DNA of 64,000 bases. Source: Novosphingobium panipatense. Its GTDB lineage: Bacteria; Pseudomonadota; Alphaproteobacteria; Sphingomonadales; Sphingomonadaceae. Position numbers and translations under genes: made by a program. The number at the start of each line of letters is the position of its first letter. The first letter of the stretch is position 1. Below the pieces are notes generated by a model, which worked only from the letters and a program-made list of their open reading frames with translations, did not search any database and had not been told where the DNA came from. The stretch spans positions 101,208-165,207 of the forward strand of contig NZ_MSQB01000016.1 of NCBI RefSeq assembly GCF_002149965.1, given 5' to 3'. Shown here piece by piece: positions 9,944-18,527 of this stretch.

Positions 9944-10420
9944 TCAGGCGGCGGCGGCGGAGAGGCGCGAGGCTTCCTCCGCCGAGAAGATGCGCGCCAT
10001 GTCCACCAGCACGGTGAAGCCCTCGTCGCGCTTCACCACGCCGCCGATATATTCGGACGGCCAGCGCACCCCCACGTCGGGTGCCCCGCCGATCTGGTCG
10101 AGACGGAAGCTGGTGACCTCGATCACCCGGTCCACCACCAGCCCCAGCACCAGCACGCGGTCCTCCAGCGGGATATCCGCCACCAGGATGCGCGTGGCCG
10201 GGGTGGGCTCCACCGGCGGCAGGCCCAGCCGCAGGCGCAGGTCTATCGTGGTCACGCCTTCGCCGCGCATGTCGGTCAGGCCGAGCAGATAGTCCGGCCC
10301 GCCCGGAATGCGGAAGGTTTCCCGGTAGTCGAGGATCTCGCGGACCAGTGCCACCGGCACCGCGAAGATCTCCGCCCCCAGGCCGAACGTGACGGCCTGG
10401 ATTTCGGACGCCTCGGTCAT
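9944..10420 (-). CDS. cheW: CheW adaptor (first of two)
   Basis: A single CheW domain of 158 residues that couples receptors to the CheA kinase. Typical features are [21 protein letters not shown] at the N-terminus (first beta barrel), the [23 protein letters not shown] core and [10 protein letters not shown]. Its start codon overlaps the stop of the upstream receptor gene (ATGA), indicating translational coupling. The conserved arginine of the GxxNxRG region is present, but the asparagine is replaced (TDMRG), a common variation. A second CheW is encoded at 13982-14509, next to cheA. Confidence 0.95.
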   Translation of the reverse strand: MTEASEIQAVTFGLGAEIFAVPVALVREILDYRETFRIPGGPDYLLGLTDMRGEGVTTIDLRLRLGLPPVEPTPATRILVADIPLEDRVLVLGLVVDRVIEVTSFRLDQIGGAPDVGVRWPSEYIGGVVKRDEGFTVLVDMARIFSAEEASRLSAAAA

Positions 10421-12207
10421 GCCGCGTGCATCCCGAAGGCGTCGTCGTGGTCGTCCGGTCCGCCCATGGCGAGATCCAGAGCGAAGCCGTTGCTCCTGGG
10501 CTGGCCGTTCGCGGGCACCGGGCGCTTCACAGGCGCCTTGATGGCCGCCTTGATCGGGGCCGCCTTGCGCACGCCCGCGCTGCGAACGGGCTTTCCGGCA
10601 TCGTCGACGCGGAAGTAGGAGATGCTCGCCTGAAGCTCCTCGGCCTGGGCCGCGAGTTCTTCCGAGGTGGAGGAGATCTGCTCCGATGCCCCGGCGTTCT
10701 GCTGGGTCACCTGGTCGAGCTGCTGGATCGCCTGGTTGATCTGGCCCGCACCGATGTCCTGTTCACGGCAGGCGGCGCTGATTTCCGAGATCAGTTCGGC
10801 CGTGCGGCGAATGTCCGGCACCAGCCTGGAGAGCATGTCGCCCGCCTCGGTGGCGGCATCGACGGTGTTCGACGAAACCGCGCTGATCTCCGCCGCCGCG
10901 CCCTGGCTGCGTTCGGCCAGCTTGCGCACTTCCGAAGCGACGACCGCGAAGCCACGGCCATGTTCGCCCGCGCGCGCCGCCTCGACGGCTGCGTTCAGCG
11001 CCAGAAGGTCGGTCTGGCGGGCGATTTCCTGGACGATGCCGATCTTCTCGGCGATCGTGCGCATGGCGCCGACGGCGCGGTCCACCGCCACGCCGCTGGC
11101 TTCGGCGTCCTGTGCGGACTGGCGGGCGATCTTCTCGGTCTGGGCGGCGTTCTCGGCGTTCTGCTTGATGTTGGCCGACATCTCTTCCATCGAGGCCGAA
11201 GCCTGCTCGGCGGCGGCGGCCTGCTCGGTCGCGCCCTGCGAGACCTGTTCGGACGTTGAGGACAGTTCCTGGCTGCCGCTGGCGACATTGTTGGCGGCCA
11301 CGGTCGCATCGCCGACCACGCCGCGCAGGCGATCGATCATGCGGACCAGCGCATGGCCCAGCGTATCCTTGTCGGACAGCGGCTTGTGGGTGACGGTCAG
11401 GTCGCCGTCGGCGATCTTGTCGGCCAGGCCCGCGCTGACGCGCAAGTTGGCGGTCATCCGGTTGACGGTATCGACCAGGTCCTTGATCTCGTCGTTCGAG
11501 GTCACTTCCACGTCGTTGTCGAGATCGCCGATGGCTACCGCGTTGATCGCATTGCCCACCCGGCCGAGGCCGCGCGAGACGATCAGCGAGATCCATACCG
11601 CGCCCACCAGCGCGCCGATGATGGCGACGGCGGCCACGGTAAGCAGCGTGGCGCGGGCCGAGGCGTAGAGCGCGTCGGTCTGCTTGTCGACCTGCTGCAT
11701 GTCGTCGCGGGCGCGCTCCACCAGATCGTCGGTCTGCTTGCTGACGCGGTCGAGCACGGCACGGGCGCTACCCAGCGCCAGCACGGCGGCTTCCGCGTTC
11801 TGCCCACCTCTCGCCAGGGTGCGGATGCGGGTATCGAGCGGCTTGAAGTTCTCGAAGGAGGTCCGCATCTCGCGCCAGGTCTGCTTGGCCTCGGGCGCCG
11901 AATTGGCTTCGCCCTCATCCAGCAGGCGGTCGAATTCGGTCATCGAACGACTGGCCTTGTCGTCGAATTCCTTCATCAGTTCCGGGTCGTCGGTCATCGT
12001 CATGGAGCGCTCGTTGCGCGAGAGCGTGCCGAACACGACCTGCACCTGCTGCGCCCGGTCGAGGCGGGCGGCCGGACCGTTGATGAGATCGGTGATCGCG
12101 GTGTTGAGCGTGCTGAGGCGGGTCAGGCTGACGCCGACGACCACCGCAAGCAGGATCAGGATGATGGCGAAGGTAACGCCCAGCTTCATTTTTATCGTTG
12201 CGCGCAT
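10417..12207 (-). CDS. Methyl-accepting chemotaxis protein (first of a tandem pair, 596 aa)
   Basis: An inner-membrane chemoreceptor. A first membrane helix (about 9-30) is followed by a periplasmic four-helix-bundle-type sensor (about 31-190), a second membrane helix (about 190-212), a HAMP domain (to about 265) and a cytoplasmic signalling hairpin with the invariant tip [20 protein letters not shown]. The sensor resembles the 4HB_MCP class and its ligand is not predictable. The C-terminus ends in an acidic [15 protein letters not shown] tail instead of the NWETF-type pentapeptide. The gene overlaps cheW by four bases. Its signalling half is almost identical to that of the neighbour at 12277-13968. 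Confidence 0.96.
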   Translation of the reverse strand: MRATIKMKLGVTFAIILILLAVVVGVSLTRLSTLNTAITDLINGPAARLDRAQQVQVVFGTLSRNERSMTMTDDPELMKEFDDKASRSMTEFDRLLDEGEANSAPEAKQTWREMRTSFENFKPLDTRIRTLARGGQNAEAAVLALGSARAVLDRVSKQTDDLVERARDDMQQVDKQTDALYASARATLLTVAAVAIIGALVGAVWISLIVSRGLGRVGNAINAVAIGDLDNDVEVTSNDEIKDLVDTVNRMTANLRVSAGLADKIADGDLTVTHKPLSDKDTLGHALVRMIDRLRGVVGDATVAANNVASGSQELSSTSEQVSQGATEQAAAAEQASASMEEMSANIKQNAENAAQTEKIARQSAQDAEASGVAVDRAVGAMRTIAEKIGIVQEIARQTDLLALNAAVEAARAGEHGRGFAVVASEVRKLAERSQGAAAEISAVSSNTVDAATEAGDMLSRLVPDIRRTAELISEISAACREQDIGAGQINQAIQQLDQVTQQNAGASEQISSTSEELAAQAEELQASISYFRVDDAGKPVRSAGVRKAAPIKAAIKAPVKRPVPANGQPRSNGFALDLAMGGPDDHDDAFGMHAA

Positions 12208-12276
12208 GACAATGGGAACCCTGGAAACGGGATTGGGGGGAAGGTCGGTAAGGAAGGAACGTGAGGAAGCGGGGCG

Positions 12277-13968
12277 TCAGGCCGCGTGGGTGCTGAACGC
12301 CTCGTCCTCGCTGTCGGGACCGCCGGTCGAGAGATCGAGCGCGAAACCGCGAGCGCGGGCCTGCTGATCGGCCACCGAGAGCCCCCGGCTGCCGCGCGCG
12401 GGCGCTGCCGACCTGCGGGGCGCAGGTGCAGCTGCCATCTGGCGGACCGCGACCGTCGCGGGCTTGCGGGAACGGCCGCTTTCCGACGTGCGGAAATAGG
12501 CGATCGAGGCCTGAAGCTCTTCCGCCTGCGCGGCCAGCTCTTCCGACGTGGTCGAGATCTGCTCCGATGCCCCGGCGTTCTGCTGGGTCACCTGATCGAG
12601 CTGCTGGATCGCCTCGTTGATCTGGGCGGCGCCGATGTCCTGTTCGCGGCAGGCCACGCTGATTTCGGAAACCAGTTCGGCGGTGCGGCGGATATCGGGC
12701 ACCAGCCGGGTGAGCATGTCGCCCGCCTCGGCTGCGGCCTGCACCGTTTCGGTGGAGACGGCGCTGATCTCGGCGGCGGCGTGCTGGCTGCGTTCGGCCA
12801 GCTTGCGCACTTCCGAGGCCACGACCGCGAAGCCACGGCCATGCTCGCCCGCACGCGCCGCTTCTACGGCTGCGTTCAGCGCCAGCAGGTCGGTCTGGCG
12901 GGCGATTTCCTGGACGATGCCGATCTTCTCGGCAATCGTGCGCATGGCGCCGACGGCCCGCTCCACGGCAACGCCGCTCGATTCCGCATCCTTGGAGGAC
13001 TGGCGGGCGATCTTCTCGGTCTGGGCCGCGTTGTCGGCGTTCTGCTTGATGTTGGCGGCCATCTCTTCCATCGAGGCCGAAGCCTGCTCGGCGGCGGCGG
13101 CCTGCTCGGTCGCGCCCTGCGAGACCTGCTCGGAATTGGCAGAAAGCTCCTGGCTGCCCGCCGAAACGTTCTCGGCCGCCACATTGGCATCGCCCACCAC
13201 GCCGCGCAGGCGCTCGATCATCATGTTGGCATGGTTCAGCAGGTCGCCGATCTCGTCGTTGGACCTGACGTCGACCGTGCGGGTCAGGTCGCCCTCGGCC
13301 ACCTGCCGCATCGCGTCACCAGCCGCCTTGAGGCCGCGTGCGATGACCAGCGAAAGATAGGCGGCGGCGGCCAGCGTGATCAGCACCGCGGCCACGCCCA
13401 TGCCGATCATCAGCGAACGGGCCGAACCGAAAGTCACTTCGGTGTCGTCGTCCGCCTTGGACATCATCCGCTGCTGGGCATCGACCAGCGTTTCCACGGT
13501 CTTGGTCACGGCCTGCGCGCGCTCACGCGATTCGCCCATGGTCAGTTCGGCCGCGGCGGCCTTGTCGCGGCTGCTGAGTTCGCTCACCTGCTGGTTCACC
13601 GGCTTGAAGGCGTTCCACTGTTCGCGCAGCTGCGCCCACGATGCACGGGTTTCGACGGAGGCGACGGCATTGGCCTGTTCCACTTCCTGCTCGACCCGGT
13701 CGCGCCAGGTGGAAATCCGGGTTTCCAGCTCCCGCCGCTCCACCGGATCCTCGGTAAGGACGAGGTTCTTCTCGGACCGCACCATCATGCTCACGCCGCT
13801 GTCGATCGCGCGGGCGCGGTCGAGCTGCTTGGCCGGACCCGCCACGAGGCCGCCGATGGCATCGTTGAGCGTGGTGAGGCGGGAAATGCCGACCGCAATG
13901 GTCGCCGTCATGATGACAAGGAGGATCGCAAAGGTCCCCCACAGCTTCAGCTTGATCGTTGCACGCAT
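12277..13968 (-). CDS. Methyl-accepting chemotaxis protein (second of the pair, 563 aa)
   Basis: An inner-membrane chemoreceptor with the same architecture as its neighbour: membrane helix (about 9-30), periplasmic four-helix-bundle sensor, membrane helix (about 190-210), a HAMP domain and the signalling hairpin. The sensor domain is clearly diverged from the neighbour's, while about 600 bases of the signalling region are near-identical at DNA level, which points to tandem duplication with sensor divergence or later gene conversion. The tail [15 protein letters not shown] matches the neighbour's acidic tail. The HAMP-to-hairpin region is about 30 residues shorter than in the neighbour. It lies directly after cheW and before the other receptor. 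Confidence 0.96.
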   Translation of the reverse strand: MRATIKLKLWGTFAILLVIMTATIAVGISRLTTLNDAIGGLVAGPAKQLDRARAIDSGVSMMVRSEKNLVLTEDPVERRELETRISTWRDRVEQEVEQANAVASVETRASWAQLREQWNAFKPVNQQVSELSSRDKAAAAELTMGESRERAQAVTKTVETLVDAQQRMMSKADDDTEVTFGSARSLMIGMGVAAVLITLAAAAYLSLVIARGLKAAGDAMRQVAEGDLTRTVDVRSNDEIGDLLNHANMMIERLRGVVGDANVAAENVSAGSQELSANSEQVSQGATEQAAAAEQASASMEEMAANIKQNADNAAQTEKIARQSSKDAESSGVAVERAVGAMRTIAEKIGIVQEIARQTDLLALNAAVEAARAGEHGRGFAVVASEVRKLAERSQHAAAEISAVSTETVQAAAEAGDMLTRLVPDIRRTAELVSEISVACREQDIGAAQINEAIQQLDQVTQQNAGASEQISTTSEELAAQAEELQASIAYFRTSESGRSRKPATVAVRQMAAAPAPRRSAAPARGSRGLSVADQQARARGFALDLSTGGPDSEDEAFSTHAA

Positions 13969-13981
13969 GTTGGCCCCCGCC

Positions 13982-14509
13982 TCAATGTACTGTGGATGGC
14001 TGACCGGCGGCGGAATCGCCTGCGCCGGTCAAGGAACGAAAGATCGCGGCAAGGTCGGGCAAGACGACCACGCCGTCGCGGCGGCGCACCAGCTCGCGCA
14101 CGAAATCGCGGCGCCAGCGCATGCCCACGGCAGGCGGCTCCTCGCTGGCATCGCGGTCGAGCGTCGCCACTTCATGGACCTTGTCGGTGCGGATGCCGAT
14201 CTGGAACACTTCGCCTTCCGCTTCGGTCTCGATCACGACGATGCGGCTGTCCACCGTCGCCTCGGCCGCGGGCATGGCGAAGGCCAACCTCAGGTCCGCG
14301 ATCGGGATGATCTTGCCGCGAAAGTTGACGACGCTGCCCAGCAGGGGCGCGGCGCCGGGCACGCCGGTTTCCGGCAGAAGGTCCAGGATCTCGCGGACCA
14401 GCGTGGCCTCCAGCGCGAAAGTCTCCTCGCCGAGGTTGAAAGTCAGCACTTCGAGACGGCCTTCGCCATCCCACTGCGTGGAAGTCGATGCAGGAATGGA
14501 TTCTGGCAT
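13982..14509 (-). CDS. cheW: CheW adaptor (second of two, next to cheA)
   Basis: A 175-residue CheW protein. After a short variable N-terminus it shows [30 protein letters not shown], the [20 protein letters not shown] core with the classic NxRG signature, and [14 protein letters not shown]. It links receptors to CheA. The gene begins five bases after the cheA stop and ends 13 bases before the receptor gene, so it belongs to the same operon. It keeps the canonical NFRG, whereas the other CheW here has TDMRG, so this copy may be the main coupling protein and the other a specialised partner (inference). Confidence 0.95.
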   Translation of the reverse strand: MPESIPASTSTQWDGEGRLEVLTFNLGEETFALEATLVREILDLLPETGVPGAAPLLGSVVNFRGKIIPIADLRLAFAMPAAEATVDSRIVVIETEAEGEVFQIGIRTDKVHEVATLDRDASEEPPAVGMRWRRDFVRELVRRRDGVVVLPDLAAIFRSLTGAGDSAAGQPSTVH

Positions 14510-14514
14510 TGTGC

Positions 14515-16557
14515 TTATCCGGCGGCGCGCAGCCGCTCCTCCTGGTTCTGGCCGAGCATGACGAGCTGGGCGACGTCGAGGATCAGCGCGACGCCGCCGT
14601 CGCCCAGGATCGTCGCGCCCGCGAAAGTCGCGACGTCGCGGTGCAGCGGGGACATCGACTTGATGACGGTCTGGTGGCTGCCGATGATCTGGTCCACCAC
14701 CAGCCCCACGCGCTCGCTGCCGGTGGCGATGACGACGATCTTCTGGTGCGGATCGGGCCGCGTGCCGGTCTCGAAGATCTCGCGCAGGCGCAGGAACGGC
14801 ACCAGCCGGTCGCGCAAGGTGATGAAGCTGCGACCGCGCGAGCGCAGGTCTTCCTCAAGGCTGAGTTCGAGGCATTCCTCCACCGCGCCCAGCGGGATAA
14901 CGTAGCGACCCTCGCCCACGCGGACGAGCAGCCCGTCGATGATCGCCAGGGTCAGCGGGATGCGCAGCACCACGGTGGAACCTTCGCCCGGTGCCGAAGT
15001 GATGTCGATGGCGCCGCGCAGGCTCTCGATCGTGCGCTTCACCACGTCCATGCCCACGCCGCGCCCCGACAGGTTCGTCACTTGCGCCGCCGTGGAGAAG
15101 CCCGGATGGAAGATCATCTGCAGCAGGTCGTGGTCGGAAATCGGCTGTCCCGGCTGGATCAGCCCCTGGGCCTCGGCCTTGGCGCGCACCCGCTCGCGGT
15201 CGATCCCGCGCCCGTCGTCGCGGATGGTGATCAGCACCTCGCCGCCCGCCTGATGGGCGGAGAGATGGACCTGCCCGGCCTCGGGCTTGCCGGCAGCGCG
15301 GCGATCCTCGGGCGTTTCGAGGCCGTGATCGCATGCATTGCGGATCAGGTGGACCATGGGGTCGGCCAGCCGCTCGATCATGGTCTTGTCGACTTCGGTG
15401 GTCTCGCCTTCGGTCGAAAGCGTGATGGTCTTGCCGGTTTCGCGGGCGAGATCGTGGACGAGACGGCGGAAGCGGCTGAACAGGCTGGCGACGGGCACCA
15501 TGCGCAGGACCATCATGGTATCGCGTAGCTCACCCGCAAGCCGCTCGATTTCCTCGGAAATCGAGCGCAGCGCCAGTTCGTTGCCGACTGCGGAGCCGTG
15601 ACCGCTGGCCAGCTGCGAAAGGCGGCTCTGGACAATGACCAGTTCGCCCACGCGGTCCATCAGTTCGTCGAGCCGCTCGGCAGGCACGCGCACGCTCTCG
15701 CCGGATTTCGCGGCGCTGGCGGGGCCAGTCGCGGGGCCGGGCTTGGCCGAAGTCGCAACTGCCGGGCCTTCCGGGACGGTAGCGGGAATGTCGGACATCG
15801 TGTCCGACGATTGCAAGGCCTGTCCGACATCTTCGGAGGGTTCGGCCTCCAACGGTTCGACGGTGAGTTCCATGTCGTCCATCACGAAGATGAACACGTC
15901 GTCGATATCGTCGCGCGAGATGTCGCCGCGCAGTTCGATGTCCCAGCCGATATGGCATTCGGTCGGCACCAGATCGGCCAGGGCGGGAATGGTGTCAGTG
16001 CGCGCGGTGATGCGGCACGCGCCGAGGTCGCGCAGCTCGTCCAGCAGCATCAGCGGGTTGGTGCCGTTGGCCATCGCCTCGGCGGGAAGGCGGAAGAACA
16101 GACGCCAGCCCCGAGCGGCGGTTGCCGGACCGGCCGAACCGGAAGAAGCAGGCGCGGCAACCGGAGCGGCTTCAGCCCCGCCTGCCGCGTCGATCGCCGC
16201 CTGAAGCTGCGCCAGGATCGCGGCTCCGGCGCTTTCCAGACCGGCACCGTCGCCCTCGATCAGCGCGCGCATGTGATCGCGGGCCGAGAGGATCACCGCC
16301 ACGAGTTCCTGCGTCGCCGGGGCCAGCCCCTTGCGCACGCGGTCGAAGGCGGTTTCGCAGTGGTGGGTGAACTCGGCCAGCGCGTCGAAGCCGAACATCG
16401 CGCCAGAGCCCTTGAGCGTATGCAGCCCCCGGAACACTTCGTCGATCAGCGCGCGGTCTTCCAGCCGGTGGCCGAGATCGAGCAGCCCCTGCTCGATCTG
16501 GTCGAGCAGGTCGCCCGCCTCGACGCGGAACGCCGCGACCGGATCCTGCGTGTTCAC
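14515..16557 (-). CDS. cheA: CheA, chemotaxis histidine kinase
   Basis: The central kinase, 680 residues. Order of domains: P1 Hpt with phosphorylation site His46 in LHTLKGSGAMFGF; a linker and an unusual P2-like region (about 150-260) rich in acidic residues; the P3 dimerisation helices (VRVPAERLDELMDRVGELV, about 290); the P4 ATPase with N box HLIRNACDHGLE and G boxes DDGRGID and GRGVGMDVV; and a P5 CheW-like domain at the C-terminus. It phosphorylates CheY and CheB. The stop overlaps nothing downstream, but the start codon overlaps the cheY stop by four bases, so kinase and regulator are translationally coupled. Confidence 0.97.
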   Translation of the reverse strand: MNTQDPVAAFRVEAGDLLDQIEQGLLDLGHRLEDRALIDEVFRGLHTLKGSGAMFGFDALAEFTHHCETAFDRVRKGLAPATQELVAVILSARDHMRALIEGDGAGLESAGAAILAQLQAAIDAAGGAEAAPVAAPASSGSAGPATAARGWRLFFRLPAEAMANGTNPLMLLDELRDLGACRITARTDTIPALADLVPTECHIGWDIELRGDISRDDIDDVFIFVMDDMELTVEPLEAEPSEDVGQALQSSDTMSDIPATVPEGPAVATSAKPGPATGPASAAKSGESVRVPAERLDELMDRVGELVIVQSRLSQLASGHGSAVGNELALRSISEEIERLAGELRDTMMVLRMVPVASLFSRFRRLVHDLARETGKTITLSTEGETTEVDKTMIERLADPMVHLIRNACDHGLETPEDRRAAGKPEAGQVHLSAHQAGGEVLITIRDDGRGIDRERVRAKAEAQGLIQPGQPISDHDLLQMIFHPGFSTAAQVTNLSGRGVGMDVVKRTIESLRGAIDITSAPGEGSTVVLRIPLTLAIIDGLLVRVGEGRYVIPLGAVEECLELSLEEDLRSRGRSFITLRDRLVPFLRLREIFETGTRPDPHQKIVVIATGSERVGLVVDQIIGSHQTVIKSMSPLHRDVATFAGATILGDGGVALILDVAQLVMLGQNQEERLRAAG

Positions 16558-16922
16558 CGGCCCAGGACCTTGCGCGAGACCTTGATCAGCTGTTCGGGCA
16601 CGAAAGGCTTCACCAGCCAGCCGGTGGCCCCGGCCGCCTTGGCCTGCTGCTTCATCGCGTCATCGCTCTCGGTGGTGAGGAAGATGATCGGCACGCCGGC
16701 CTGCTCGGGCGCCTTGCGCAGTTCGCGGATCATCGTCAGCCCGTCCATGTTGGGCATGTTGAGATCGGTAATGATTAGGTCGAACCGCTTGGCGCCCGCC
16801 GCGGCCAGCCCCTCGACGCCGTCGCCCGCTTCGGTGACGTCATAGCCCGCGCCGGTCAGCGCGATGCGGATCGCCATGCGCAGGCTGGGGGAATCGTCAA
16901 CGGTAAGAATAGAGGCAGTCAT
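16554..16922 (-). CDS. cheY: CheY-type single-domain response regulator
   Basis: A receiver-only protein of 122 residues. The acidic pair DD9-10 (VDDSPS), phospho-acceptor Asp53 in ITDLNMPNMDG, the threonine of FLTTESDD and Lys105 in LVKPF are all present. The ATG at 16922 overlaps the stop of the preceding STAS gene (ATGA) and gives the normal family length; longer in-frame starts would give an implausible arginine-rich leader. CheA should phosphorylate it, and the output may be a flagellar motor or another system. No flagellar gene and no CheZ is in the window. Confidence 0.95.
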   Translation of the reverse strand: MTASILTVDDSPSLRMAIRIALTGAGYDVTEAGDGVEGLAAAGAKRFDLIITDLNMPNMDGLTMIRELRKAPEQAGVPIIFLTTESDDAMKQQAKAAGATGWLVKPFVPEQLIKVSRKVLGR

Positions 16923-17230
16923 TGCGGCAGTTCTCCGTGGAACCAGAATTCGAGGTCCTGAGGGGTGAGATCCGTGAGGAAACCTGCCCGTTCGAGCAGG
17001 GCGACAAGCGCGCCCTCCGCAGGCCGGGCCAGACGCAGTTCGCGCCCTGCGCGCTTCCACTGCATGCGCGCCGCGTAGAGTATCTCCACGAATGCCAGAT
17101 CGACTTCGGTCAGATCCGACAAATCGAGATCGATATTACTTTCCGCTTCGAATTGATCGGAAAGACTATTTGCGAATTGGCGAGCGGAACGCACCGTCAC
17201 CGACTGCGGAACTGCCATTAGGTGGCGCAT
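16919..17230 (-). CDS. STAS-domain protein heading the chemotaxis operon
   Basis: A 103-residue STAS-domain protein resembling anti-sigma-factor antagonists and the STAS proteins found at the head of many alphaproteobacterial che operons. The pattern NIDLDLSDLTEVDLAFVEIL fits the central strand and helix where the regulatory serine/threonine usually sits; here the position reads LTEVDLAF, so the usual phosphorylatable serine is not obvious. It is the first gene of the operon and overlaps cheY by four bases. The ATG at 17230 has AGGA nearby; a GTG three bases upstream or the ATG at 17218 are alternatives. Confidence 0.8.
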   Translation of the reverse strand: MRHLMAVPQSVTVRSARQFANSLSDQFEAESNIDLDLSDLTEVDLAFVEILYAARMQWKRAGRELRLARPAEGALVALLERAGFLTDLTPQDLEFWFHGELPQ

Positions 17231-17435
17231 CACGTCCTCATGGATTTCGCCGATGAGTTAGACGCTTCGGCGCGAGCAGGGGGATGATCTGATTGTAGGA
17301 GGAAATCGGCCGAAATGGATTGCAGACGCCGATTTTTTCACTCCGCGCTACTTGTCGTCAGGAGATCGGATCGGGCTTTTCGGTGCATGACGAGGCGGCA
17401 GGTTCTGCGGCACCGATAGAGTCTTTGTTTGGTAC
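17231..17435. promoter_or_regulatory. Upstream region of the chemotaxis operon
   Basis: About 200 bases with no convincing coding potential, followed by the palindrome at 17436. Because the STAS gene reads leftward from 17230, the promoter of the ten-gene chemotaxis operon should lie here. I cannot place a -35/-10 pair with confidence. Confidence 0.45.
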
Positions 17436-17567
17436 GCCTTCGACATCCGTCGAAGGCTTGCGGCACCAGCCCACGCCCCCACCCGACCTCCCATCAGGAT
17501 ACACTCGTGGGAGGTCGGGTGGGGGCGTGGGCTGGTGCCGCTCAAAAATGCCCATCTGGGCATTTTT
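17436..17567. repeat. Composite palindrome, copy 2
   Basis: This has the same design as the copy at 5959. A small hairpin (17436-17457, GCCTTCGAC / GTCGAAGGC) comes first. A perfect 32-base inverted repeat follows (17462-17493 with 17508-17539) beginning GGCACCAGCCCACG, with a 14-base loop TCAGGATACACTCG. A hairpin with AAAAATGCCC / GGGCATTTTT arms (17544-17567) closes it. It lies between the che operon start and the end of the minus-strand SnoaL gene. The long arms differ from copy 1 at one base in each arm, and the two changes compensate each other. Confidence 0.9.
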
Positions 17568-17576
17568 CAAAGAATC

Positions 17577-18005
17577 TCAGCAGCCTTTCGGCGCGTGCTG
17601 CCGGTGGATGTTGCGGAAGGAGCGGCTCTTGAACAGCCAGCGGCCGCCGATCTTGACACAAGTATCCTCATAGACCCCCCGGTCGCGCATCGTCACGCCG
17701 TCCTGGTCGTAGACTTCCGAGGTATAGCTGCGCATCGTCGCGCTATCGCCCGAGACCGCGATCGCGCCGGGCCAGGCTTCGAACATGATGCCAGGATAGG
17801 CCTTCATCGCTTCCAGCCACATGGCGACGATCGCCGGACGGCCTCTGGTGGTGCCAAGTTCGGGGTAGTCCGGCAGCGACCATTCCGCATCCTCGGCCCA
17901 GGTCGCCCCCCAGTCCTGCGCATCGCGGCGGGTCACCGCATCGGCATAAGTTTCCAGCAGTTCGCGTATGGCCAGGCGATCCTCGAAAGGTCCGGCAAAG
18001 AACAT
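17577..18005 (-). CDS. SnoaL-like (NTF2-fold) protein
   Basis: A 142-residue protein of the SnoaL/NTF2-like superfamily, a cone-shaped fold used by small isomerases, dehydratases, hydroxylase beta subunits and binding proteins. The N-terminal FEDRLAIRELLETYADAVTRRD and WAEDAEWSLPDY segments and the C-terminal GRWLFKSRSFRNIH segment are characteristic of the SnoaL_4 subgroup. GGGAGA before the ATG supports the start. It is encoded just downstream of a Rieske ferredoxin gene, suggesting a shared catabolic pathway, perhaps for aromatics or terpenoids. The catalytic activity, if any, is unknown. Confidence 0.85.
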   Translation of the reverse strand: MFFAGPFEDRLAIRELLETYADAVTRRDAQDWGATWAEDAEWSLPDYPELGTTRGRPAIVAMWLEAMKAYPGIMFEAWPGAIAVSGDSATMRSYTSEVYDQDGVTMRDRGVYEDTCVKIGGRWLFKSRSFRNIHRQHAPKGC

Positions 18006-18026
18006 GGCATTCTCCCGTTCTGAAGG

Positions 18027-18377
18027 TCAGGTTTCGACCGGGCGTTCATGCGGCCCCGGCGGCGTATCGGGCACGGCGACCTCGATTATCCCCTCGGCGA
18101 TGCGCAAGGCGAAGCGGCGAAGGTCGGCATAAGTGCCGCCGATGCAGCGCCCCGTCGCCGCCTCGAAGCGGGCGCCGTGCAGCGGGCACATGATCGCGCC
18201 GCGCCGTACCTTGCCGCCGGAAAGCAGCGCGGCCTGGTGCGTGCAGCGATCGTTCAGGGCGCTGAAGCCCTCGTCCGTGCGCACCACCAGGACGCTCCAG
18301 CCCGCAATCCGCGCGGCCAGCTTGCCTTCCTCGGGAAACTCGGCCTCGGCGATCAAGCCATGCCAGACGTCGCTCAT
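18027..18377 (-). CDS. Rieske [2Fe-2S] ferredoxin
   Basis: A 116-residue electron-transfer protein with a single Rieske domain. The cluster ligands are visible as CTH (near residue 45) and CPLH about 17 residues later, followed by HGARFEAATGRCIGGTY. Such proteins carry electrons to ring-hydroxylating oxygenases or act in assimilatory routes. I chose MSDVWHG at 18377; a longer in-frame start would run back into the palindrome at 18395 and add a leader unlike any ferredoxin. It is separated from the SnoaL gene by 21 bases, so the two are probably co-transcribed. No oxygenase large subunit is in the window. Confidence 0.92.
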   Translation of the reverse strand: MSDVWHGLIAEAEFPEEGKLAARIAGWSVLVVRTDEGFSALNDRCTHQAALLSGGKVRRGAIMCPLHGARFEAATGRCIGGTYADLRRFALRIAEGIIEVAVPDTPPGPHERPVET

Positions 18378-18394
18378 CGTTTCAGAGCCCATTT

Positions 18395-18527
18395 GAAAAA
18401 TGCCCGAAAAGGGCATTTTCTTGCGGCACCGGCCCACGCCCCCACCCTACCACCCGCAGGATACTACCGTTGGGTGGTAGGGTGGGGGCGAGGGCCGGCG
18501 CCGCGAAATTCGCCTGCGGCGAATTTT
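18395..18527. repeat. Composite palindrome, copy 3
   Basis: Three hairpins again: 18395-18420 with GAAAAATGCCC / GGGCATTTTC arms, a 31-base inverted repeat (18425-18455 with 18472-18502) that begins GGCACCGGCCCACG and has two mismatches, and 18506-18526 with AAATTCGCC / GGCGAATTT arms. The long arms diverge from copies 1 and 2 at the inner end (CCTACCACCC instead of CCGACCTCCC), yet both sides changed together, so the stem is preserved. The loop again contains AGGATAC. It sits between two genes on the same (minus) strand and touches the stop of the reductase gene. Confidence 0.9.
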
